In this document: in pieces, positions 1 to 11,829 of the stretch
Numbering within the stretch: position 1 is the first letter of the stretch
Layout of the letters: every line of letters begins with the position of its first letter
Assembly (NCBI GenBank): GCA_958295665.1
Contig: OY282558.1
Coordinates: 184,552,015 to 184,616,014 of the forward strand
DNA: 64,000 bases
Source: Tipula vernalis
Taxonomy: Eukaryota; Arthropoda; Insecta; Diptera; Tipulidae
Reading direction: 5' to 3'
Position numbers and translations under genes: made by a program
Notes under the pieces: model-generated
Database searches by the model: none
What the model was told of the DNA's origin: nothing
What the model saw: only the letters and a program-made list of their open reading frames with translations

Positions 1-1157
1 ATTACTTCAAATTATTACTTCAATTCATCAATAAAAAATGAGTAATCAAATATAAAAACGTTGTACGTGTGTAATAATAATTGATTGATTGATTGATTGA
101 TTGTGAGTGTACGACCAAGCATTATAGCAGGATCTCCCGGACTCCCGGGCACATGCCGTACACCCGTACACATATAACAAAACCAAAGGATAGGATAGGA
201 TTATTAGTTGGGACAGACTCGACCCGGTTGCAGACACCAATGCGATCGATAGTTAGTAAATTATTAGTACAATATATAGTAAATAGGTTAACACAAGACA
301 GCACAATCTAACTACATTATTAGATGATCATTTCTCTGGAATCCAGTGCCGGATACTCAGGACTCCCTAAATCTAAATCAGGACTTAATTATTCATGTTG
401 TAGTTTCCCCCTTTCCGCCTTTCATTAATTTACCTGAAAAATTATTTAGGAAAAATTTAAAATTACTAATCTAAGATTACAAAAACAGCGCTTATTTCAT
501 TTTTTATGGTCCTTCTATAGCTAATTAAATAATTATTACATAAGGCAACAAGAATTAAAATAACATTAAAACCATTTAAACATACAATTTTACTTAAACT
601 AATCATAAATTTCCTACCGATCAAGAAAAGAAAAGAAATAATATAAAAATGATAATGTTACAGTACCACAACAGCCTAGAATCAAGAATAATACATGTAG
701 GTACTATAAGTATATCAAGAATCAACAAATAAAATCAATATATAATTTCCCAGGCAACTCTGAAAACTAATTTTAAATAATAATTCACCATAATATCAAA
801 GTAAAATCTAGGAAGAACATTAAGGAAGAGAAACCTTTAAATATTTTTAAACTAAATTAATTAATATAAATTAATGAGCAAAACACAATATATTACATAC
901 AAGTATTACAAAAATTAACATTTTATGAAATTGCCTATGTAAACTCTCCCACTTCTAAGCTAAAATTGTAAAAGAATGTTTAAACATTTTAAATTGTTAA
1001 GTTATTATTTAAATTCACAGCACTTGTTCCATTAGTTACCGTTCTCCTGTAAATAGTTAATTAATTGTTTACCTACTGCAACTAGATTTAAAAATAAAAA
1101 GTTGAAAATATATATTTAACCATACTATTAAATTTAAACTAATCGGCAATTTCCTAC
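1..1157. other. AT-rich non-coding stretch with ATTG microsatellite
   Basis: No convincing gene is seen. A short (ATTG)n microsatellite lies near 78-102. The part from about 540 to 900 resembles the sequence around 1090-1157 joined to 9523-9780: both contain 'taaactaatc' followed by 'atttcctac', and later 'cccagg' followed by 'ctgaaaacta'. Gypsy-A therefore seems to have landed in a degenerate tandem repeat of roughly 0.5 kb. It could be intron or intergenic. Confidence 0.5.
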
Positions 1158-1161
1158 GGAC

Positions 1162-3447
1162 TATACAACCTTTGCAAGTTATGTATATATAGATTAGTAT
1201 ATAAACTAAATAGATTTTTTATCTTTGACGCGCACAAAGCGCGTATGTTTTATATTTTGTGTTTATCCTTTTTACAAATTTCACGCGTACAATTTTTGAT
1301 CACAATTTTTATGTTTTTTTTTATTTTGAACTTGATTACTATTTTTCACCACACGCGAATGTTATAATTTGTTATTAGCGATATATCTATAAAAAAATCT
1401 AAACGACGTTAGTTATTCGGTATGTAAAAACGAAGTACCATTTTTGTTTGTTTTACTGCGCACGAGATTTTATATTTGACAGCCGTATATTTTATAAAAT
1501 GAAGTGTGTTGCGTTGGTGAACAAGGTGCTGTAACGATCCGAAGAGAGGGCGAGAGGCCACCAGAACAGAGTTGTTCATAGCTGCATGATTTGCCCCAGA
1601 TCATCCACAGAAAGTTTTGATTTTTTGTATAATTAACTTAGAAGCTTCAACGGCGGACTGTTTTAGCGTGGCTAGAGCTCAGTGGAATGGGGGGGTTGAA
1701 TTTGAAGCGTAAGTCAATATTGCGTTGCCGCCGGAGGAATTGAACAGGGATCTTAAAAGTTGAGAAAGGAACACACGCAACAATAATACTCACCGGTACA
1801 CGACTACTTACCAAGACCACATCCTCACTCTATTTCACTTTATTTCTTCATTTTTCTTACTGTAACGACCACTTTAAAATAACCGAACTTAACAACAACG
1901 AATCGAAAAGAAAATCTTAATAACGGTGGATGTTTGTGAAGTAAAAAACGCAAAAAAAAATATTCTTATAAACTTAACAGATATATTTTAAGAAAATTTA
2001 TAAAAAGAAAATATAGTAAAAAAAAACATCGGATTTTCCCAAATATTAGAAAATTAACTACCAAAATCAAAAACAAAATGGGTTAGTTGAGGGTTAGTCC
2101 TAAATGCTAAAATAACAAAGGCAAATGCTAAAACTAAATTTTAAATTAAAGAAAAATTGTCCATATAAATCTAGAAATTCAATATAAAAATTTTTTTTTT
2201 TTTGTTCTTATAACTTAACTTAGTGGTAATCATTGGTTGACATGGTGGATGGATAATCCCAAAATTGTATCTGCATTATCAACGCGTACTCTGTTGATTG
2301 AGGTACCTTGATTTTTTTTTTTATCTAGAATAATGTTTAATTATTCCAGGCTTACTTTTTTTTATCTTAAGTTTTGAGTTTTATTATATTTAACTTCACT
2401 TCGGTAGTATAAAATTTCACTACTCTCTAATGTTCACTTATCATAACCGTAACCGCTTCTACTATGGTTTTTAATAACTAAAATAAGTTATGTGCTAATT
2501 TCCCGTACAATTTTGTACTTTAGCTTTAACGAAATTTATTTTATTTGAATTTTATTATTTATTCACTATTGGTTTTATACTGTTAATATATCGTTTGTAT
2601 TTTTAACTGAACTTTTGCGACACTTATTTCTTCTAAACTATTTAGAGATTATTTTATTTGAATTTTATTATGAACTTGTAATTTAATATATTTTTTTATT
2701 AAATTTAGTAAATCTTATTATGAATCTCAGTTCGTATCACTAATAAGACCGTTCACCGGTTTCGTTTTTTTCCGTTAATCATTAATTCAAAAAAAACATG
2801 ATATTTTTATACCATTATCACTGTAATAACCATGATTATTTTTTTTTTCATTATCACTGTAATCGAATAATTTTAATTGTTTTATTCTTACAACGTATGG
2901 ATTCACTATTGTCTATAACTATTAAAATATTAATCCAATAAGATTAAGTATTGCTAAGCACTGTTAATTTCATCCAAAAAAACTATTTTATTTAAAAGTA
3001 AAACTTATCACTACTTAGTTCTATTTTCATCTCAAAAAAAAACTTGATCAAAATATATTTTGATTTTGATTCCACAAAAATTTTTGCAATCTCAACATAA
3101 CTCAAAAAAAACTGTCCGCCCGAAAGTAAAAATCATGCATTTTATACTCTTTTTGATCCACCGTTAAACAAGCACAGGGGGTATAATTTGTTTATATATA
3201 TGTTTGCTTGCTCTTTCGTTCAACCCATTATTCACCGCAATTAAAATAACGTATTCAGGAGTGGCCAACTCGCTGCGCAATGTAGCAAGGCACTCGCTAC
3301 AGTGCGTTCATGTGAATGAATGGAGGTGTGTTCATGGATGCGCAAATTGTGGCGATGAACGAGTGATGAATATTTAGGTGAATTTATGAATTGAATAGTA
3401 TGATTGAATATATTTTGAATTTTTTTAAAAATGAGTGAGTCGCTACA
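1162..3447 (-). repeat. Gypsy-A 3' LTR, split by a nested solo LTR
   Basis: The segments 1162-1529 and 3306-3447 together match the 5' LTR at 9014-9518 almost throughout, including the 'gacgcgcacaaagcgcg' block and the terminal 'gagtcgctaca'. The intervening 1.77 kb is flanked by GTGC on both sides and is foreign. Removing it and one GTGC copy leaves about 510 bp, against 505 bp for the other LTR. Confidence 0.92.
1530..3301. mobile_element. Solo LTR, long-LTR family, copy 1
   Basis: This 1772-bp block begins TGTAACGATC and ends CTCGCTACA, the TG...CA ends expected of an LTR. It is flanked by the 4-bp duplication GTGC (1526-1529 and 3302-3305). It holds no reading frame of note and is very AT-rich with poly-A and poly-T runs. 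A second copy with matching ends lies at 9842-11539. No internal region is present, so it is probably a solo LTR left by LTR-LTR recombination. A short non-autonomous LTR element is the alternative. Orientation is unclear. Confidence 0.8.
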
Positions 3448-3476
3448 GGACTCCCCCGCGAGTGATTTCCCCCTCC

Positions 3477-6400
3477 CTAGGAAATAATTGTGGGAGTGGA
3501 AGCCATACGGACGGTTTTGTGAACCCGATGGCTTGATGTTTGCTTAGCCGAACTAAGTATTCCGTAAGCTGGTTTAAGTCGATCGATTGAAACGTTGGAA
3601 TTCTTTCCATTAACCGATACGATGAAATGTTTCCTAAGTCTGCGTATAACTTTATGCGGACCTTCATAAGGAGGAGTTAGTCCCGTGCGAACCTTATCTG
3701 TTCTTATGAAAACAAAATCGCAGTTGCTGAGCGATTTCGGAACAAATACGTCATCTTGTTTGGATTGACGTGGTGTTTTAGGTATAAGGTTGCGCATGGT
3801 TTGTTGCAGTTGGTCGATGACTGTGTCGGTAGTTGGGAGTGGTAAAGTAGGATTTTCGATCAAGAACTCACCGGGTAGTTTGATGGTTTGACCGTAAACT
3901 AATTCTGCCGGTGAGCACTTAAGATCTTCCTTCACTGTTGCTCGGATACCAAGTAATATGATTGGTATTTCCGAACTCCAATTGATTGTGTTGCTTCTGG
4001 CCATTAATGCGGCTTTGAGCTGCCGATGGAAGCGTTCGACCATGCCGTTGGCTTGTGGATGATAAGCCGTTGTCCGTATTCGATGTGAGCCCAGGAGTTT
4101 TGTTAACTCACTAAAAAGCTTGGACTCAAATTGCGTTCCTTGATCGGTCGTGATGTTAAGGGGTACGCCGAATCGTGATACGTAGTTGTTGACAAAGGTA
4201 CTGGCTATGGTTGTAGCTGACATATTGGTCATGCAGTATGCTTCGGGCCAGCGAGTGAAACGATCGACACAAGTGAGTAAATATGAGTATCCATTAGATG
4301 GCGGAAGTGGTCCTACGATATCTATATGGATATGCTCAAATCGACCAGGAGGAATTTCGAATTGTCCAATGGGTGTTTTTGTGTGCCGTTGAACTTTAGC
4401 ACGTTGGCAGGATAAACAAGACTGAGCCCAATTGCCTACGTCTTTGTTTATACTGGGCCAAAAGTAACGAGCGGAAATCAATTTACGAGTTGCACGGACT
4501 TCAGGATGTGAAATGTTGTGTAATGTTTCGAAGATTGTACGACGTAATGATTCTGCGATGTATGGGCGATTCTTCCCATTTGCGATTTCGCAGAATATTT
4601 CGAGGCCAGGTAGTTTGAAAAGCTCTAGTTTCACTGAGGAACTAGTGTGACATTCGGAACCAGAAAGTAAATTCTGAAGTTCTAGGTCTGCTTTTTGTGC
4701 GTTTGCTATTTTTTGCAAGTCGATATGTGTCTCGACTGAGGCCGTTTCGTTGTCGGAAGTTCGTGATAGTGTGTCTGCGACAACATTGTCATGTCCGTGA
4801 ACATGCTGAATGTCCGTGGTAAATTGACTTATGTAATACAGGTGGCGAGATTGCCTCGGATTACGTTCAGTTTTAGACTGAATTGCTCGTGTCAGAGGTT
4901 TATGATCGGTGTATATTGTGAAATCCCGACCTTCGACAAAATATCTAAAGTGTTTAACTGCTAGATAAATTGCGAGTAATTCCCGATCGAATGCGGAATA
5001 TTTCTTTTCGGCATCCGAGAGTTTCTTGGAAAAGAATCCCAGTGGTTCGCAACACTCGTTATTGTACTGTTGTAGTACCGCACCGACAGCAGTATTTGAT
5101 GCGTCAGTGGTTATGCTGAGCTTTGAGTCGCTCAGTGGGTGTGCCAGAAGTGTTATCTGGGCCAATTCAGCTTTTAATGACGTGAATGCATGTTGACATT
5201 CATCTGGCCAAGAGAAATTCTTGGCTGTCTTGGGCTTTTTGAGTAAAGCTGCCAAGTGGCTGTGAATTGGTGCGAGTGTTTGTGCGAGTTTTGGTATAAA
5301 ACGATGGTAGTAGTTTACTTTCATGCCGACAAATCGCTGTATACTTTTGATTGAAGTCGGGGCTGGGAAATCCCTAATGGCATTAATTCGTTCTTCGGAC
5401 GGCAGAATACCATTAGGTGTTATCTTATGACTGAGGAAGTCAAGAGTGGACACGCCAAAGACGCATTTTGAGCTCTTGATATGAACGTCAAACTGTGTTA
5501 GCCTGTGGAAAAGTTGTTCCAAGTGCAGTTTGTGTTGCTCCTCAGTTTGTGACGCAACAAGAATGTCGTCAATATAAACGAAGACGAAATCTAAGTCACG
5601 TACGACTTCGTTCATGAAACTTTGAAAGGTTTGAGCGGCATTGCGTAAGCCGAATGGCATCCGGGTGAATTCGAATAGGCCAAACGGTGTTGTGATTGCC
5701 GTTTTATGAACGTCTTCAGGTGCGACGGGAATTAAATGGTACGCTCTGACAAGATCAATCTTGGAGAAGATTTTGCATTCATTCAAGTGCATAGAGAAGT
5801 TTTGAATGTGAGGTATCGGGTAGCGATCCGGTGTTGTCACCGTGTTTAAACGCCGATAATCCCCACATGGTCTCCAATCTTGATCTTTTTTCTTCACCAT
5901 GTGAAGTGGACAAGATACGGGAGATGCAGATGGCCTGCAAATCTGTAATTCCACCATGTGTTGGAATTCTGTTTGAGCGGCTTTATGTCTCGCTTGATCT
6001 AGCCGACGTGGTCTTGACACGGGCAGATGGCCTGCTGTGACAATATGATGCACCACGTTGTGTCGAACTGGTAAATTATAGTTCGGCTCTGATGTAAGTG
6101 AAGGAAAATTCTTAAGCATAGTGGCATAACCGTTGTTGACTGAAAAATGGATCGGAGTTGGTGTGTTATCACGAACCATTGTGGCATTGATTGACAGCTT
6201 AGTCGCTGAATCAACCAGCCTTTTGTTTTTAAGGTCAACAAGGAGGCCAAATTTACACAAAAAATCGGCGCCAATGATCGGACGATTCACATCAGCTAAT
6301 ATGAAAGCATGAGTGAAGGTTCTCTTAAGTCCGATATCCACCTGAAGCAATTTGCTGCCGTAGGTGTGGATTGTGGTATTATTGGCGGCCGATAAAACTA

Positions 6401-6581
6401 GATCTGGGTCACGTTTTGTGAATGAAAACACGCCCTTGTAATATTGAGCTGGAATAACCGAAAGGTCAGCGCCAGTATCTATTAGAAAAATTAATTTGTT
6501 GTTGCGGTCGTGGAGAAACAAACGACCTAATTTATGGGTGTGCGATGATGTCATCTCTACCCGGTGGATGACTCGTTTTTT
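3477..6581 (-). CDS. pol: Gypsy-A Pol polyprotein (PR-RT-RNase H-integrase)
   Basis: The frame is uninterrupted; the 1025-residue product is counted from an ATG at 6554. The protease motif DTGAD is at about residues 26-30. The reverse transcriptase has YIDD near 326. RNase H begins near TTDAS at about 481. Integrase has an HHCC zinc finger near 680-725 and a catalytic triad at D (HIDIVG, ~741), D (TTDQG, ~801) and E (GMVERFHR, ~837), with the usual ~35-residue spacing. The pol frame opens upstream of its ATG and overlaps the end of gag by about 65 bases. Its likely entry is a -1 shift at the heptamer at 6575-6581, not the ATG, although a stop-restart (TAG, two bases, ATG) is also possible. 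It copies element RNA to cDNA and inserts it into chromosomes. Confidence 0.95.
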   Translation of the reverse strand, partial: KKRVIHRVEMTSSHTHKLGRLFLHDRNNKLIFLIDTGADLSVIPAQYYKGVFSFTKRDPDLVLSAANNTTIHTYGSKLLQVDIGLKRTFTHAFILADVNRPIIGADFLCKFGLLVDLKNKRLVDSATKLSINATMVRDNTPTPIHFSVNNGYATMLKNFPSLTSEPNYNLPVRHNVVHHIVTAGHLPVSRPRRLDQARHKAAQTEFQHMVELQICRPSASPVSCPLHMVKKKDQDWRPCGDYRRLNTVTTPDRYPIPHIQNFSMHLNECKIFSKIDLVRAYHLIPVAPEDVHKTAITTPFGLFEFTRMPFGLRNAAQTFQSFMNEVVRDLDFVFVYIDDILVASQTEEQHKLHLEQLFHRLTQFDVHIKSSKCVFGVSTLDFLSHKITPNGILPSEERINAIRDFPAPTSIKSIQRFVGMKVNYYHRFIPKLAQTLAPIHSHLAALLKKPKTAKNFSWPDECQHAFTSLKAELAQITLLAHPLSDSKLSITTDASNTAVGAVLQQYNNECCEPLGFFSKKLSDAEKKYSAFDRELLAIYLAVKHFRYFVEGRDFTIYTDHKPLTRAIQSKTERNPRQSRHLYYISQFTTDIQHVHGHDNVVADTLSRTSDNETASVETHIDLQKIANAQKADLELQNLLSGSECHTSSSVKLELFKLPGLEIFCEIANGKNRPYIAESLRRTIFETLHNISHPEVRATRKLISARYFWPSINKDVGNWAQSCLSCQRAKVQRHTKTPIGQFEIPPGRFEHIHIDIVGPLPPSNGYSYLLTCVDRFTRWPEAYCMTNMSATTIASTFVNNYVSRFGVPLNITTDQGTQFESKLFSELTKLLGSHRIRTTAYHPQANGMVERFHRQLKAALMARSNTINWSSEIPIILLGIRATVKEDLKCSPAELVYGQTIKLPGEFLIENPTLPLPTTDTVIDQLQQTMRNLIPKTPRQSKQDDVFVPKSLSNCDFVFIRTDKVRTGLTPPYEGPHKVIRRLRKHFIVSVNGKNSNVSIDRLKPAYGILSSAKQTSSHRVHKTVRMASTPTIIS

Positions 6582-7498
6582 GAATGTATGATTTCTACGT
6601 CCATACTGGTCGTAGACGTTTTGTTAAAATTGCACGGTTCCACACATCTTCGGGCCGCCGCCCCGAATCTAAAATGGTACCAGCATTTGTCATATCGGCG
6701 GTTGCTGTTTCTGGGACTTGCATGTGAGTTCCGTCCGTATCCGGATTGCGATCGTCGACCCCTTGAACGACTACGATTGTTGTTGCGACTCATGTCATTT
6801 AATCTGGACTCGATTTTTGCTAGGCGGTCCTCAATGGTAGCACTCTGTGATGTGGTCGCAGTTGGCTGTCGACCGGTATCCGTGCGGACGGTGGAGCGTG
6901 ATTGGCGTGTTACCGCGGAAACAGCGCTATTATGGTTATTTGACATCGCGGCATACATTTTGTCAGTGGTGGGAGCCAGGTCAACGAGATCTCGACAGTC
7001 CGACTGTGCCAACAACGCTATCCTGATTATTTCAGGCATTTTTCGCACCCATAAAGATTTTATAGTTTTTTCGGGGAATTGTGAACCTGCCAACTGTTTG
7101 ATATGGCGAAGTGCCTCCAATGGTCGCCTGTCTCCTAAGTTTGTATCTGATAAGAGCGCTTCGAGGTTCGCTTCGTCCGAGGGCGTTATACGTGTTAGGA
7201 GAGCTTGTTTTAAAGTTTCGTATAAATCCTCTTGTGGGGGATTTGCCATGATATCCGAAACGACCTCGCAGGCTTGCGGAGACAGTGCAGACAAAAGGCT
7301 AACGAACTTTTCGTTGTCTTTTTTTATTCCGGTAACTCTGAATTGAAGTTCCGCCATATTAAACCAGTTTTGCGCATTGCCTAGCCAGAACTGCTGTAAT
7401 TTAATTGTCCGAGAGGTGGCCCCAACTTCGCCTTTTATCTCTTGACCGGCCATTTCTTGCTCGTTGTCTGACATTATGTAACTGGCGTATTTCGGCAA
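6557..7498 (-). CDS. gag: Gypsy-A Gag
   Basis: The 313-residue product shows the arthropod gypsy Gag pattern: an aromatic-rich segment near residues 36-50 with '[16 protein letters not shown]', then a helical region with '[15 protein letters not shown]' and '[18 protein letters not shown]'. A basic Arg/Ser tail ends in a cysteine/histidine box of the form C-W-Y-H-x-R-F-G...C...C typical of this Gag type instead of a CCHC knuckle. It forms the capsid-like particle and binds element RNA. The reading frame stops at TAG two bases before the pol ATG. A clean shift heptamer lies in its last codons. Confidence 0.9.
   Translation of the reverse strand: MPKYASYIMSDNEQEMAGQEIKGEVGATSRTIKLQQFWLGNAQNWFNMAELQFRVTGIKKDNEKFVSLLSALSPQACEVVSDIMANPPQEDLYETLKQALLTRITPSDEANLEALLSDTNLGDRRPLEALRHIKQLAGSQFPEKTIKSLWVRKMPEIIRIALLAQSDCRDLVDLAPTTDKMYAAMSNNHNSAVSAVTRQSRSTVRTDTGRQPTATTSQSATIEDRLAKIESRLNDMSRNNNRSRSRGRRSQSGYGRNSHASPRNSNRRYDKCWYHFRFGAAARRCVEPCNFNKTSTTSMDVEIIHSKNESSTG
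6575..6581 (-). promoter_or_regulatory. -1 ribosomal frameshift heptamer A AAA AAC
   Basis: On the minus strand the gag codons TCA AAA AAC contain the canonical slippery heptamer A AAA AAC in the correct phase. A -1 shift here continues directly into the open pol frame without meeting a stop. A six-base inverted repeat (GTCATC/GATGAC) follows, but it starts very close to the heptamer, so the structural stimulator is uncertain. Confidence 0.75.
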
Positions 7499-9013
7499 GC
7501 GACTGAGGTTAAATTGACGTAAATTAAAATTTAAAATGCAAACTGATGAAATGAAAATAAAATTTGAGCGGGATGATTACCGTGTGATGATGCAAAACAA
7601 CAATAACGGAAAAAAATAATAATATGTGTGAACTGAATTCTGCTGACGACGAGATGTCCCCAAGTACGGAACGAGCCGTCACCTTCGTCTTGGGGCACTT
7701 CTTGTCGGATTTCAGTGAGAAAAACAAAAATAATAAAAATAAAATAAAAAATTAATTTAAAATATGGTTTGCGGAATGGGTACCGTGTAGTGAAAACTAA
7801 AAATAAATAAATAAATGAAAATGGTATATATGCAGTAATTTCTGCTGATGACGCGACGTCTGCAAGTACGGACCGAGCCGTCACTTCGTCTTGAGGTCAC
7901 TACTCGTCGGTTTTTCGTGTCAAACGAAAATGTAATTAATGAGAGGGAACAAAAAAGAAAGTAAATGCGAACCTACAGCGCCAATAAACCAAACAAAACA
8001 ATTAATGATAAAAAAAATTTTGAGAGGAAAAAAAAATTAAAAAATTTCCCGTGTCGGTGGTGAAAAATTTACAGATTAACAATGGAGGTTACAATATTGA
8101 ATTTTGAAATATTTTAATTTAATTGCAATAATATGATTTAAAATGTATTATGATATTTAGTAAGAAAAAAAAAATTGTATTTAACAAAAAAAAAACTTAG
8201 CTGTTGCTGTTGATGTGTGTTGTACGTTGCACCACGAGTGTAGGTGTTTGGTCATCAATCGTTGCACCTCTTTGAGTCGGTGTTTTTTATTATGCTGATT
8301 ATCGTATGTGTAGTTACAGCTCGTTTGTGTAACCCAACGTTTGCGTTCAATTTAAGTGAACACTGCAACATAAATCGACAGTAAAATCCACGCAAAAAAA
8401 ATAATTTGATGTACGCATAAATCTTTTGATATTTTCTGCGCTGTAGCTGATATTGAGTATAATTATTTAACCGTTGTACGTTGTTGCTTTTAATCGATGT
8501 GGTGTTTGCTGTTGACTCTGACACAGACCAAAAAATCTGTCCTTGAAAATTTTGTATAGTTATATCCGTGTGGCGTTTGTTGTTTTATTTTAAGGTTATG
8601 TTCCCGTTTTACTTGTAGTAATTAAGTTGAGTCCAGGTTGTGATTTTTCTTGTTTCGTTGTTGCGGTATACAATCGATTTTTCGCTCGACGATATGTGAA
8701 CCAAGGCAAAGAGAAAACGAAAAAAAAAACGTTTCTTATTTTGTTCACGAAATTTTTGATTAAAAACAAAAAAAAATATTTTATGTTAACGTTGCAACTT
8801 TGTACGTACCATGCACTTGGTACGAGATTTTTTTCGTACCAAGTTTAGTAATTTCCAACGTATATAAAGGCGTTTGTTGTCCAGGAAAGAAACTATTTTG
8901 TGTTGTATACTTCAATAGGATATTTTTTATTTTTTTTATAAAATCACAAAATGGCCCAAAACTTTTTTTTTAAATATGTTGTGTCCCTAAAAAGGGCGTC
9001 GTGCGGTCACCAA
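7499..9013 (-). other. Gypsy-A 5' leader with duplicated hairpin segment
   Basis: About 1.5 kb separates the 5' LTR from gag. It has no supported gene. Two related segments of about 90 bp (7631-7725 and 7835-7926) share the core 'cgagccgtcac' with flanking arms such as CCCCAAG/CTTGGGG that can fold into a stem. The primer-binding site is at the LTR edge, 8994-9013. The position suits RNA packaging or dimerisation signals, but that is inference. Confidence 0.55.
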
Positions 9014-9518
9014 TATACAACCTTTCGCAAGTTATATATATAGATTAGTATATAAACTAAATAGATTTTTTATCTTTGACGCGCACAAAGCGCGTATGTT
9101 TTATATTTTGTGTTTATCCTTTTTACAAATTTCAGGCGTACAATTTTTGATCACAATTTTTATGTTTTTTTTTATTTTGAACTTGATTACTATTTTTCAC
9201 CACACGCGAATGTTATAATTTGTTATTAAGCGATATATTTATAAAAAAATCTAAACGATGTTAGTTATTCGGTATGTAAAAACGAAGTACCATTTTTTGT
9301 TTGTTTTACTGCGCGCAAGATTTTATATTTGACAGCCGTATATTTTATAAAATGAAGTGTGTTGCGTTGGTGAACAAGGTGCGTTCATGTGAATGAATGG
9401 AGGTGTGTTCATGGATGCGCAAATTGTGAACGAGTGATGAATATTTAGGTGAATTTATGAATTGAATAGTATGATTGAATATATTTTGAATTTTTTTAAA
9501 AATGAGTGAGTCGCTACA
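9014..9518 (-). repeat. Gypsy-A 5' LTR
   Basis: This 505-bp LTR matches the split LTR at 1162-3447. It lacks a few bases present in the partner (for example 'gcgatg' near 9428) and has single-base differences. It is followed by the target duplication GGAC. Confidence 0.92.
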
Positions 9519-9522
9519 GGAC

Positions 9523-9841
9523 CTAGAAAAAAGGAAATTTATAATGTTGAAATTAATTATTTATTTATAAAAGTATATAATATAATTTAAACATTGATCA
9601 TAATACTACGCAAAAAAGTCTATAATATCAATAATTTAGTTAAGTACTACATGTACCTGTATATGAAATTTACTAATAAAACTCAGATAGAGCTTCCCAG
9701 GTGTCACTGAAAACTAAATTGTTTTACTACTTAATTAATAGAAATTTACTTATATAAATTAGTTAGTGATAAATAAAATAAAATAGATATCACAAGAACA
9801 ATACATTTTATACGCTAAATAACTGCTGGATGCTTAGAGTT
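9523..9841. other. AT-rich flank of Gypsy-A
   Basis: No gene is seen. The sequence continues the degenerate repeat that lies left of Gypsy-A (compare about 640-900). It ends at the AGTT duplication of the next solo LTR. Confidence 0.4.
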
Positions 9842-11539
9842 TGTAACGAAGACCTGACGACCTTCGTTAACAGAAATTTATTTTACTTGATCAGAGGTCT
9901 CAACTCGGTCTAATTTAGCCAGCTAGTACTCAGGGAATGGCGTGGGGTGAGGAAAACAGGTTTGTTGAGACATGAGCAAGTCATGAAAGACCGAACACGA
10001 AGAAAACCATACTGGATGGAATCCAGGTAGATGAGGGAAGGAAAAAGGAACCAAGCTACAATAAACTCACCTGAGACCAACTCACCTACATCACATCCTC
10101 ATATAAAAAAAACTTAGTTTCTCATCCTGAAATTAATGCACACCAGCGAACGACTTAAAGAGGAAGAGGTGGAACCATTAAGAAAAAAAAACACATTTAA
10201 TCGAAAGAATTCATAGAGACAAAAAATTATATGTTTAATGAAATGAATTATCAAAAAGAAAATTGTGAAACAAAAATAAATTACCATTAGAACTTAATAC
10301 TAATGACGTCATACCAAAAAAAACTAATAATTAATTATTTTTAGCAAAGAATAAGAAATAAAGATTACCCGAAAAATTATGCGAATCCCCAAAAATAATT
10401 AATTATTATAAAATAACGATATTAATTATAAAACTATAAAAGTTAATTTAATATAATTCGACAATAACTAATAATAATAATAATAAAAATACAAATAAAA
10501 TAAGAAAATAACTTAACTAAAGAGTACCATCGCCAAGGTGACTCAAAAAAAATTCCGGTTATCGCTACCTGTGCATTGGTTATCCAAATTTATATACATA
10601 TGATGCACATTTTATGCTTATTTTAATATATCCACTAATCACCAATATGATATTTATTTCACGTTATATTGTTTATTAATTATTTAGTAATTATTTTTAT
10701 TTTTATTTTTTTATGTATATTTGAATTTTGATTGTGATTTTTTTTTCTTTTGTTTTAATAGTTCACGCAAATATGTTGCGCAGTTAACCAGTACATGTGG
10801 TCACCTGTTTTTTTTCACAATGTTTTCATATCATAACACAACTAACTGATCAATGACGCATTTTTATCGTTATAATACGGATAAACATTAAGGTATTATC
10901 GTTATAATATGGATAATACGGATATACTATATGTAAATAATGTCGGTACATATTGAATTTTACTAAAATATCACGTATTTACATTCGTACGGGATCACAC
11001 ACAATGTTTATTATTATTCACTACTATAGTTTCTTTTGATTTTCACTATTATTATCCGTATTTTTTTTCACTCAAACCACCTACACAGTTATACTTTTAT
11101 GAAGCCAATATTTTTCATTAAGCGTGGTTTCGTAATACACAGTTTTTTTTTGTTTTTTTTTTTTTTTAAATCATAAATACATAGTCTCTTGACTATTAAT
11201 TTTTCAATATCACTTATAACTATCCTTACGATTTCATATAATTAAACTTTATGGTTATTACCACCAATAATTAGTTTTAAATAAAAAAAATTTATTTTTT
11301 TATTCACAATTTTTCTTTTCATAAAAATATTATTATAAAAAAAACCCGAGGTGTTTGTTCCTCAACGATCCAACAAAAACTGTCCCAAAATGAACCACGT
11401 TCCTCTTTTTATTATTATTTTTTTTTAAATCGATCACACCACACACAAAAAAGTTTCAGGAGAGGTCGACAATTTACATAATCAATAAATAATTCTGTTA
11501 ACACCTTGGTTGTAGTGGCCACATTTATTGACCGCTACA
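9842..11539. mobile_element. Solo LTR, long-LTR family, copy 2
   Basis: This 1698-bp block begins TGTAACGAAG and ends ACCGCTACA, and is flanked by AGTT at 9838-9841 and 11540-11543. Its ends match the nested solo LTR at 1530-3301 (TGTAACGA...CGCTACA). Both share short ordered blocks such as 'cacatcctca' and 'aaaactgtcc'. No coding sequence is found. Two independent copies, each with its own 4-bp duplication, make the LTR interpretation fairly firm. LTRs of about 1.7 kb are unusually long for gypsy elements. Confidence 0.78.
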
Positions 11540-11829
11540 AGTTTCTGGATGTTGAGCGAGAATTCACCAGTCTTTCTTTAGCTTGGAGACGATCTAACAA
11601 TTATATATAATAAAGTATAATTTATATCAACTACACCATCAGACAAAAATACCCGAACAAACCATGACACTTTGAATTAAATTAAACAGACAAAAAAGTG
11701 TTGAAACATTTTCATCAATACCTCAAATATTTTTATAATTTAGTTTACAATATCATATAAAAGGGAATTTCCCTTATCCTAGATAACGTACGATGCTGTT
11801 CATTCAAAAAGTATAATATTTCAATCTAT

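Larger units (their letters stand above)
1162..9518 (-). mobile_element. Gypsy-A: Ty3/gypsy LTR retrotransposon, coding-intact
   Basis: The element is flanked by the 4-bp target duplication GGAC (1158-1161 and 9519-9522). Its LTRs of about 505-510 bp run from TGTAGCGAC to GTTGTATA on the minus strand. Gag and pol are both open, pol ends only about 30 bases before the 3' LTR, and there is no env frame. The left (3') LTR is interrupted by a solo LTR of another family (1530-3301). A putative primer-binding site starts TTGGTGACCG directly inside the 5' LTR. Intact frames suggest recent activity, but the LTRs differ by several substitutions and small indels, so it is not brand new. Confidence 0.93.

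Noticed and set aside
6564..7346. 260-codon open frame on the + strand
   Set aside because: It lies antisense to Gypsy-A Gag, and the sense frame has the recognisable Gag motifs. It is a frame shadow.
3477..9013. An env gene in Gypsy-A
   Set aside because: Pol ends about 30 bases before the 3' LTR; there is no room for env.
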